Shown: positions 1 through 6,805 of the stretch, piece by piece
How the letters are laid out: the number at the start of each line of letters is the position of its first letter
How positions within the stretch are numbered: the stretch's first letter is position 1
Source of the DNA: DASXHD01 sp036488725
GTDB lineage: Bacteria; Myxococcota_A; Polyangia; Polyangiales; Polyangiaceae
Assembly: GCA_036488725.1 (NCBI GenBank)
Contig: DASXHD010000057.1
Coordinates: 20,076 to 84,075, forward strand
Reading direction: 5' to 3'
Length of the DNA: 64,000 nt
Notes under the pieces: model-generated
Databases searched by the model: none
Seen by the model: only the letters and a program-made list of their open reading frames with translations
Told to the model about the DNA's origin: nothing
Translations under genes and position numbers: made by a program

Positions 1-1440
1 GGTCGGCCGGTCCGAGACGAGACGATTGGGCCCGCGAATTTCGTAGCGCGCGATGTGGAGCGGCGCGTCGACCCACTCGGCGAACGCGGCCTCTTCGTCG
101 ATCGCTTTGAGCAGCATGTCGCGCGTCAGCAAACCGGTGAGGCCGTCGCGCTTCGAGAGATACGTGCGCGCGCGTTTGTGATGAGGGCTCTCGCGCGTGA
201 ACGACACGAGCTTGTAGCGGAGCTCGCCGAACTGAACCTCGCCGCCGTGCATCAGCGAAACCGTGTGGCGGCGCTCGTACGTGTGCTCGGCATAGGTTCC
301 GTTGGTCGAGCCTTTGTCTTCGATGTTCCACGTGCCGTTTTGCCAGCGGAGCACGGCGTGCTGGCCGCTGACGGTCGGCTCGGGCACGGGCACTTCGTTG
401 TCGGCGCGGCGGCCGATGGTGAGCTCGGCGGCGTCGAGCGAGATGAGCTCGCCGACGTACTCGGTCGCGTTCGACGCGAAGGTCGCGAGCAGCGCTTGCT
501 GCCCCGGCGCGAACTGCGCGGTCGCGTTGCGTCCGGGCGGAGGACCCGGGTCCAAACGCTCGCGCGCGACCTGAAGCGGATTGGTCGTGAGCGTCGTCGG
601 GTTGAAGAATCGAAGATGCCGCGCGGGCAAGCGCGCTTGCGCGTCGTCGGCGAGACAGCGGAAGACTTGTTTGATCTCGTCGATCGAAAGTCCCGCGGGC
701 ACGTCGAACATGATCTGCGCGCGCATCGGTTTGGCGCGCGGTTTGTAACCGGGCTCGGGCACGCGGCAGGTCCACATTTCCCAGAGCGTGAGGCCAAGCG
801 CATAGACGTCGTCCTCGGCCGAAGCGCCGCCGCTTCGAATGCGCTCGGGCGCCATGTAGTTCGGCGTTCCGCCATCGGGAGGAGCGCCGGGCCTTCGCGC
901 CGAAACGCGCGCGCGCTCTTTCGCGAAACCAAAATCCAGAACGACCGCTTTGCCGAGCCCGCCGTCCGGCGTCGCGGTCACCATCACGTTGCCCGGCTTC
1001 AGATCGCCGTGCACGAGACCCTGCGCGTGAATCGCCGCGACGCCCGCGCAGATCTCGCTCGCGAGCCGCCGAAACTCGTCCGACGTGTACCCGCCTTGCG
1101 CTTTCTTCCGACGGATGTGCGTATGGAGCGTCTGCCCGGTGATGTACTCCATCACCAAGATGGGCCCGTATTTCGAGGGCACCAAGTCGTGTACTCTACA
1201 CACATTCGGGTGGCTGACCGAACGCGCGTGGAGCAGCTCTTGGCGGAGCGCTTCGTCGTCGCCCGGCATGCGCGATTCTTCGCGCACGATCTTCAGCGCG
1301 ACGGGCAGCTGCGTCGTCCGGTCGTACGCGAGAAACACTTCGCCCATGCCTCCCTTGCCGAGGCTCTGTCGGATCTCGTACCGATCGTTGATCACCGTTC
1401 CGGTGACGATCGGGGAGGGGCTCCGGGTCGGTTCGGACAT
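1..1440 (-). CDS. Ser/Thr protein kinase-FHA-GGDEF fusion, cut off by the left window edge
   Basis: The frame is open from the ATG at 1440 to the window edge, giving 480 codons without a stop. Residues ~20-290 form a Hanks-type kinase with a Gly-rich loop (GKGGMGEV), the ATP lysine at ~50 (VALKIV), a catalytic loop reading HGDLKPGN rather than HRD, DFG at ~169 and MAPER. An FHA domain follows at ~335-425, with TIGRRADNEV, SGQH and STNGTY. After it comes DGLTGLLTR (~432), the typical opening of a GGDEF diguanylate cyclase domain, which the window edge interrupts. A cytosolic protein that links phosphorylation to phosphothreonine binding and perhaps c-di-GMP is inferred. Cyclase activity cannot be judged because the GGDEF signature lies outside the window. 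Confidence 0.88.
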   Translation of the reverse strand, partial: MSEPTRSPSPIVTGTVINDRYEIRQSLGKGGMGEVFLAYDRTTQLPVALKIVREESRMPGDDEALRQELLHARSVSHPNVCRVHDLVPSKYGPILVMEYITGQTLHTHIRRKKAQGGYTSDEFRRLASEICAGVAAIHAQGLVHGDLKPGNVMVTATPDGGLGKAVVLDFGFAKERARVSARRPGAPPDGGTPNYMAPERIRSGGASAEDDVYALGLTLWEMWTCRVPEPGYKPRAKPMRAQIMFDVPAGLSIDEIKQVFRCLADDAQARLPARHLRFFNPTTLTTNPLQVARERLDPGPPPGRNATAQFAPGQQALLATFASNATEYVGELISLDAAELTIGRRADNEVPVPEPTVSGQHAVLRWQNGTWNIEDKGSTNGTYAEHTYERRHTVSLMHGGEVQFGELRYKLVSFTRESPHHKRARTYLSKRDGLTGLLTRDMLLKAIDEEAAFAEWVDAPLHIARYEIRGPNRLVSDRPT

Positions 1441-1486
1441 TCGAGAAAAATCGGGCGAAAGGTCCTAAGAGCGTCGTCGATCCGCC

Positions 1487-1738
1487 TCAATGACGCAAGG
1501 CGAAACGCTTGGGCCGCGCGCGCGGCAGGTAGATCGGCAAGACGCCGAAACGAGCCAGCGCCGCGGCGAGTATCTCGGCTTGCGCGGCCGGCGGCGTCCG
1601 CACGTCGAGCACGACCAGCGGCGCGCCGCGGACCATGCACAAGCCTCCGTCTGCTGTCATTTGTTCGTCGAAGCGCACACGGATCCCCGTGCGCTTCGCG
1701 AGCTCCACGAGGGAGGCGAGCACTTCGTCGGGCGTCAA
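1487..1738 (-). CDS. small conserved hypothetical protein
   Basis: This 83-residue protein starts at TTG 1738. I chose that start because a GGAGG Shine-Dalgarno lies six bases upstream (1745-1749) and no ATG fits the conserved part. It is a small soluble protein with a helical N-terminus (LASLVELAKRTGIRV), a central GGLCMVRG motif and a C-terminal YLPRARPKRF. The GGLC.V.G and YLP signatures resemble a short uncharacterised family I associate with Deltaproteobacteria and myxobacteria. It sits 46 bases upstream of the kinase fusion on the same strand, so the two may be cotranscribed. The function is unknown. Confidence 0.65.
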   Translation of the reverse strand: MTPDEVLASLVELAKRTGIRVRFDEQMTADGGLCMVRGAPLVVLDVRTPPAAQAEILAAALARFGVLPIYLPRARPKRFALRH

Positions 1739-1740
1739 TC

Positions 1741-1749
1741 GACACCTCC
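1741..1749 (-). promoter_or_regulatory. ribosome binding site supporting a TTG start
   Basis: The reverse strand reads CGGAGGTGTC immediately upstream of TTG 1738. GGAGG is spaced six bases from the start codon, which decides the start of the 83-residue protein. Confidence 0.55.
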
Positions 1750-1843
1750 GTAGTCTGGTTTCCTGGTCCGGCGCTCGCGCGCCGATGGGTGAAATCGTAG
1801 TTCGCCGGTTCGACCGTGGGCCAAGTTTGCTAAGGGTTGGGCG

Positions 1844-3394
1844 ATGTCGAAGCACTACGACGTGGTCGTGCTCGGCGCGGGAGTCGGCGCGCTCGTGGCG
1901 GCCGCGCTCCTCGCGCGCCGGTCGTGGCGCGTCTTGGTGCTCGGGCAAGGTCATCGGCCGGCGCGTTACGTGTTCGACGGCCTACCGCTCGCGCGGCGAC
2001 CGTTCACGCTGCTCGCGGGCGCGTCGCCGGCGTTCGGTCGCGTGCTCGTCGAGCTCGCGCAGTCGCAGACGTTTCGTCGCCGCATGCACGCGGTCGACCC
2101 GATGCTGCAGGTGATGATGCCGGACCGCCGCATCGAGATGCCGCCGGCCAACGATTTGTTCGCGCGCGAAATCGATCGCGAGTTTCCCGAGGTGCGGCGC
2201 GTCGTCGACGAGCTCTACGCCGACCTCGCGCAGACCAACGCGGCGGCCGACGCGGTCTTCGAGCGCGACATCGTTTGGCCGCCCGGCGGTTTTTGGGAGC
2301 GGCGCGAGACTGCGCGCGCGCTCGCGAGGCTGCCGCACCTCGCCGCCGCCGAGGGACGACGCGAGCTGCTCGCGGAGTTTCCGCGCGAGCATCCGTTTCG
2401 CACCGTGGTCGACGTGACGGCGCGCTTCTCGGCCGACCGCGCCGGCGAGCTCTCGTCGTTTTCGGTCGCGCGTTTGCACGGAGCGTGGACGCGCGGGCTC
2501 TCGTGCTTGCTCGGCGGCGAAGACGAGCTCGCGGATTTTCTCGTCGACCGCATCAAGGCGCACGGCGGCGAGGTGATGCTCTCCGAGCGCGCGGAAAAAA
2601 TCGTCGTACGCGGCGGCCGCGCGAGCGGCGTCGTCCAGTTTGGCGAAGACTCGACCGCGGGCGTCCAGTTCGTCGTCACCGACGACACGGCGACCTCGCT
2701 CCTCGAGCTCGCGCAGTCGTGGGACCCGCCACGTCGCGCGCTGGCGTCGCTGCCGATCGTGCGCGCCGCGTCGCGCCGCTTCGTCGTCTCGATGCTCGTT
2801 CGCGACGAAGGTCTGCCGACCGCGCTCGGCCAAGAGTCGTTCATCGTCGCCTCGCCACAATCACTCGACGGCGCGATTCATCTCCAGCGCACCGCGCCGC
2901 GCGATGCGCCCGCGGGGACGTCGCTCCTCGTCGCCGAAACGATCCTCGGCGCCGAGACGCCGCGCGACCTCGACGAAGCGCTCGAGACCGCGCGAGCCGG
3001 CGTGATGAAAACACTCGAACGTTTTCTCCCCTTCTACGAGCGTCACCTCCTCGTCGCAGACTCGCCGCACGACGGCCTGCCGCTCTGGGACCATCGCGGC
3101 GGCAAACGCGAGCTCGTCGATCGCGCGCTCTTGCGCCGCGCCGGTGCGTCGCCGGATCCCGAGCCGATGCAACCCGTCTACGCGATCGAGCCCGATTCGC
3201 TCGACGGCCTCGCCGGCGAAATGCTCCGCGGCCCGCTCGGCAACACCTTCCTCGTCGGCAAATCGGTCATGCCCGCGCTCGGCCAAGAAGGCGAGCTCCT
3301 CGCCGCATGGAGCGTCGCCCGCATCATCACGCGCACCGACCGAAAGAAGGAACGAATGCGCCGCGAAATGTGGAGCAAAGTGGAATTGGGGTGA
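1844..3394 (+). CDS. FAD/NAD(P)-dependent oxidoreductase, phytoene desaturase-like
   Basis: The protein has 516 residues. The N-terminus carries a Rossmann dinucleotide-binding motif (VVVLGAGVGALVAAALLA) as in CrtI-type amine oxidase/phytoene desaturase flavoproteins. The C-terminal part (FLVGKSVMPALGQEGELLAAW) matches the second FAD-contacting segment of that family. Length and overall layout fit a soluble or membrane-associated flavoenzyme acting on a hydrophobic substrate. No carotenoid genes are nearby, so the substrate is unknown. It is divergent from the TTG-start small gene and converges on purN with an 11-base gap. Confidence 0.75.
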   Translation: MSKHYDVVVLGAGVGALVAAALLARRSWRVLVLGQGHRPARYVFDGLPLARRPFTLLAGASPAFGRVLVELAQSQTFRRRMHAVDPMLQVMMPDRRIEMPPANDLFAREIDREFPEVRRVVDELYADLAQTNAAADAVFERDIVWPPGGFWERRETARALARLPHLAAAEGRRELLAEFPREHPFRTVVDVTARFSADRAGELSSFSVARLHGAWTRGLSCLLGGEDELADFLVDRIKAHGGEVMLSERAEKIVVRGGRASGVVQFGEDSTAGVQFVVTDDTATSLLELAQSWDPPRRALASLPIVRAASRRFVVSMLVRDEGLPTALGQESFIVASPQSLDGAIHLQRTAPRDAPAGTSLLVAETILGAETPRDLDEALETARAGVMKTLERFLPFYERHLLVADSPHDGLPLWDHRGGKRELVDRALLRRAGASPDPEPMQPVYAIEPDSLDGLAGEMLRGPLGNTFLVGKSVMPALGQEGELLAAWSVARIITRTDRKKERMRREMWSKVELG

Positions 3395-3405
3395 GCTGAC
3401 GGCTG

Positions 3406-4134
3406 TCAGCGATCGATCAGCTCGTGCATCGGGATGTCGTGAACGAACGCGCCCTCGACGCCCTCGAGCACGACACGCGCGCGGTCGTTCGGCTTCGCGC
3501 CCGGCTTCGCCGTCACGCGGCCCTCGGCGATCCACTGCAGGACAAGCGGGAACAAGTGGTGCTCCGCTCGCAAGATGCGCGCGCGCAGACTCTCGTCGTC
3601 GTCTCCGTCGCGAACCGGCACGACCGCTTGCGCGATGATCGGCCCGGTGTCGGTGCCCGCGTCGACGAAGTGCACCGTGCAACCCGAGAGCTTCACGCCA
3701 TACGTGAACGCTTGCGACTGCGCGTTCAACCCGGGAAACGCGGGCAAGAGCGCGGGATGAATGTTGACCACGCGCATCGGAAACGCATCGAGCAGCACGC
3801 TCGTGAGCACGCGCATGAACCCGGCGAGGACGACGTAGTCGACTTGGTGGCCTTCGAGCACCTCGAGCACCGCCGAGTCGAAGTCTTTGCGATTTCCGTA
3901 GCGGCGGTGATCGATGACGATCGCCGGAATGTCGCGCGCCTTCGCGCGGTCGATGCCGCCGGCGCTCGCGACGTTGGAGACGACGACGCTCAGCTTCGCG
4001 TCGAGCCGCTTCTGATCGATCGCGTCGAGGATGGCTTGGAAGTTGGTGCCGCTGCCCGACAGGAGCACGCCGAGCCGCAGCTGCTTCGAGCGCGGCGGCG
4101 GCACGGAGCGCGTGCTCGCGAGCGGTGAGGTCAT
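3406..4134 (-). CDS. purN: phosphoribosylglycinamide formyltransferase PurN
   Basis: This 242-residue protein catalyses the 10-formyl-THF-dependent formylation of GAR in purine synthesis. The family signatures are visible: the phosphate-binding loop LLSGSGTNFQAI, the catalytic stretch VVNIHPALLPAFPG, and GCTVHFVDAGTDTGPII with the conserved catalytic Asp. An N-terminal extension of about 20 residues precedes the first strand. Its ATG overlaps the purM stop by four bases (ATGA), so translation is coupled to purM. Length is slightly above the usual ~210 residues because of the N-terminal and C-terminal tails. Confidence 0.95.
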   Translation of the reverse strand: MTSPLASTRSVPPPRSKQLRLGVLLSGSGTNFQAILDAIDQKRLDAKLSVVVSNVASAGGIDRAKARDIPAIVIDHRRYGNRKDFDSAVLEVLEGHQVDYVVLAGFMRVLTSVLLDAFPMRVVNIHPALLPAFPGLNAQSQAFTYGVKLSGCTVHFVDAGTDTGPIIAQAVVPVRDGDDDESLRARILRAEHHLFPLVLQWIAEGRVTAKPGAKPNDRARVVLEGVEGAFVHDIPMHELIDR

Positions 4135-5168
4135 GTCCGGCGATCGTACCGCACACGCTCTTCGAACGGTGTGCCCTCGGGCATCGCGACGACGCGGCCC
4201 AGTTCCACCGGCGATTCGCCGAGACCGCGCAGCGTCTCGACGAGCGCGCGCTCTTCCGCGGCGGGCACGACGAAGACGAAACCGACGCCGAGGTTGAACG
4301 TGCGCCGCATCTCGCCGACCTCGACCGGTCCGCGCGTTGCGACGAGATCGAAGATCGGCGCCCGCGCGAAGTCGTCTCGCACGCTCGCGCCGAGACCCTC
4401 CGGCAAGACGCGCGGAAAATTTCCGGGCAAGCCGCCGCCGGTCACGTGGCACATCGCGCGGACGTCGTGACCCGCGGCGAGCACGGCTTGAACGACCTTC
4501 GCGTAGAGCCGCGTCGGACGAAGGAGCGCATCGCCGACCGACTCGCCGAGCTCTCGCGGCCGCTCGCTCAAATCGGCGAGCACCTTCCGCGCGAGCGAAT
4601 ACCCGTTCGAGTGCAAGCCCGAGCTCGGAAGCGCGACGATCGCGTCGCCCTCGCCGACGCGCGACCCGTCCACGATGCGCGCGCGCGCGACCACGCCGAC
4701 GCAAAACCCAGCGAGATCGTATTCGCCTTCGGCGTAGAGCCCCGGCAGCTCCGCGGTCTCGCCGCCGAGGAGCGCGCACCCGGACTCTTCGCACCCGCGC
4801 GCGATCCCCGAGACGACTTTTTCGGCGACCGCGACGTCGAGCTTGCTCGTCGCGAAGTAATCGAGAAAAAAGAGCGGCCGCGCGCCCGTCGTGACGACGT
4901 CGTTGACGCTCATCGCGACGAGGTCGATTCCGATCGTGTCGTGCACGCCGGTCGCAAACGCGACCTTGAGCTTCGTCCCTACCCCGTCCGTTCCGCTCAC
5001 GAGCACCGGCTCGTCCACACCGCCTGGCACGCGACACATCCCCGCGAAGCCTCCGACGTCGGCGAGCACCTCTGCGATGCGCGTCCGCCTCGCGAGCGGC
5101 TTGATGCGATCGACGAGCGCGTCGCCGGCGTCGATGTCCACCCCAGCTTGCCGGTACGTGACGGGCAT
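4131..5168 (-). CDS. purM: phosphoribosylformylglycinamidine cyclo-ligase PurM
   Basis: The 345-residue protein is the AIR synthetase of purine biosynthesis, an ATP-dependent cyclisation of FGAM. It shows the PurM/SelD fold signatures: SGTDGVGTKLKVAF near residue 60, DLVAMSVNDV, GGETAELPG and CHVTGGGLPGN. Length matches the family. It is the first gene of the purM-purN unit and is divergent from malQ. The short intergenic region contains a perfect 7+7 bp palindrome (5195-5214) that could regulate either gene. Confidence 0.96.
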   Translation of the reverse strand: MPVTYRQAGVDIDAGDALVDRIKPLARRTRIAEVLADVGGFAGMCRVPGGVDEPVLVSGTDGVGTKLKVAFATGVHDTIGIDLVAMSVNDVVTTGARPLFFLDYFATSKLDVAVAEKVVSGIARGCEESGCALLGGETAELPGLYAEGEYDLAGFCVGVVARARIVDGSRVGEGDAIVALPSSGLHSNGYSLARKVLADLSERPRELGESVGDALLRPTRLYAKVVQAVLAAGHDVRAMCHVTGGGLPGNFPRVLPEGLGASVRDDFARAPIFDLVATRGPVEVGEMRRTFNLGVGFVFVVPAAEERALVETLRGLGESPVELGRVVAMPEGTPFEERVRYDRRT

Positions 5169-5194
5169 GCGCGAGGTCCTATCACACCTTGATA

Positions 5195-5214
5195 GTAACT
5201 CAGATCAGAGTTAC
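5195..5214. promoter_or_regulatory. perfect palindrome between purM and malQ, candidate operator
   Basis: The sequence reads GTAACTC, six spacer bases, then GAGTTAC, a perfect 7-bp inverted repeat in the 54-bp divergent region. It ends nine bases before the malQ ATG. Position and symmetry suggest a repressor site, but no binding protein is identified. Confidence 0.5.
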
Positions 5215-5222
5215 GCTTTTGC

Positions 5223-6788
5223 ATGCTCGTTTCGAGGCCTCGCATCGCTGGCGTCACGCTGCCGCTCTTCTCGTTGCGGAGCGAGCGCGACTGGGGCATC
5301 GGCGAGATCGCGGATCTGCCGGCGTGCGCGCGCCTGCTTCGCCGCCACGGCTTTTCGGTGGTGCAGCTCCTTCCGCCGCACGAGCTCGCGCTCGGCGAGA
5401 CGTCGCCGTACGGCGCGCGCACGGGCTTCGGGCTCGATCCCATTTACGCGTCGGTCGGCTCGATCGTCGACCTCGGCGACGGCGAGCTCGAGCGCGCGCT
5501 CGGCGAGGAGGGCCTGCGCGAGCGCGACGCGCTGCGCGCTCTGGCGCACGTCGACTACGGCCGCGTCCGCGCGCTCAAGATGCGCGCGCTCGAGGCGGCG
5601 TTTCGAAACTTCGAAGAGCGCGAGTGGAAAAAAGACACGGCGCGCACGGCGCGTCTGCGCGGCTTCGTCGGGCGCGAAGAAATGTGGGAGCAAGACCTCG
5701 CGCTCTACGTCGCGCTCCGCGAAGAGCACGGCGGCACCGGCTGGTCGACGTGGCCGACGCCCGAGCGCACGCGCGATCCCGCGACGCTCGACGAAGCGCG
5801 CGCGCGACTCGCGCCGCGAATTCGCTTTCATCAGTATTTGCAGTGGCAGCTCTTCGAGCAATGGGAGAGCGCGCGGGCGGCGGTGCGCGAAGAAGGCGTG
5901 ATGCTCTACGGGGACCTGCCGTTCGTCGTGGGCCGCGAGAGCTCGGACGTTTGGTCGTGCTCGCGTTTGTTCCGGAGCGATCTCGATCTCGGCGCGCCGC
6001 CGGACGAGTTTTCGGACGTCGGCCAGTCGTGGGGCCTGCCGCCGTACGATTGGAACGCGCTCGAGGCCGAGCAGCACGCGTGGCTCCGCGCGCGCGCCGC
6101 GCACGCCGCGCGTCTCTATCACGGCTTTCGGCTCGATCACGTCGTCGGATATTTTCGCCAGTACGTGCGCAAGGGCGAAGCGCTCGGCGACTTCGATCCC
6201 AAAGACGAGCGCGATCAAGAATCGCACGGCCGTCGCGTGCTCACCGCGATGCGCGGCGCGGCGCAGAACGCCGAGATCATCGTCGAGGACCTCGGCGTCA
6301 TCCCGCAGTTCGTTCGCCGCACGCTCGGCGACATGAGCTTGCCCGGTTACAAAATCATTCCGTGGGAAAAAGAGCCGGACGAGACGATGCGAAATCCGGC
6401 TGAATTCCCGGAGATTTCGGTCGCGTCGTATTCGACGCACGACACGCCGCCGCTGCTCGCGTTCTACGATTCGCTTCCGGCGCGCGACCGCGCTTCGCTC
6501 GTCGCCCTCGCCAAAACGAGCGAGGACGCCCCCGAACCCGAGCGCGAGCGCGCGCTGCTCTCGCTTCTTTTTTCGTCGCGCTCGGCGCTCACGATGGTCC
6601 TCGTCACCGAAATTTTCGGCGAGCGCACGCGCATCAACACGCCGAGCTCGGTCGGCGCGCACAACTGGTCGTACCGAATCCCGGCGGCCGTCGAGCGGCT
6701 CGAAGCCGACGCGCGTCTTGGCGCGCGGCTGCATCTTTTTGGCGCGATGCTGCGCGACTCGGGCCGCGCGCCAGCTCATCCGACGTGA
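5223..6788 (+). CDS. malQ: 4-alpha-glucanotransferase (amylomaltase, GH77)
   Basis: The protein has 521 residues and disproportionates malto-oligosaccharides in the cytoplasm. GH77 landmarks are visible: TLPLFSLRSERDWGIGEI at the N-terminus, ETSPYGARTGF, LYGDLPF, the nucleophile region FRLDHVVGYF, the acid/base region VEDLGVIP and the transition-state Asp in THDTPP. Length fits the bacterial MalQ family. Together with glgX at 13.6 kb it indicates glycogen/maltodextrin turnover in this chromosome region. The start at 5223 lies nine bases after a perfect palindrome. Confidence 0.93.
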   Translation: MLVSRPRIAGVTLPLFSLRSERDWGIGEIADLPACARLLRRHGFSVVQLLPPHELALGETSPYGARTGFGLDPIYASVGSIVDLGDGELERALGEEGLRERDALRALAHVDYGRVRALKMRALEAAFRNFEEREWKKDTARTARLRGFVGREEMWEQDLALYVALREEHGGTGWSTWPTPERTRDPATLDEARARLAPRIRFHQYLQWQLFEQWESARAAVREEGVMLYGDLPFVVGRESSDVWSCSRLFRSDLDLGAPPDEFSDVGQSWGLPPYDWNALEAEQHAWLRARAAHAARLYHGFRLDHVVGYFRQYVRKGEALGDFDPKDERDQESHGRRVLTAMRGAAQNAEIIVEDLGVIPQFVRRTLGDMSLPGYKIIPWEKEPDETMRNPAEFPEISVASYSTHDTPPLLAFYDSLPARDRASLVALAKTSEDAPEPERERALLSLLFSSRSALTMVLVTEIFGERTRINTPSSVGAHNWSYRIPAAVERLEADARLGARLHLFGAMLRDSGRAPAHPT

Positions 6789-6805
6789 TAAGTTGCGCGC
6801 CCGCC

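Noticed and set aside
55..1800. Long plus-strand open frame over the kinase fusion
   Set aside because: It is Arg-rich antisense noise; the reverse strand encodes a well-supported kinase-FHA protein with intact motifs.
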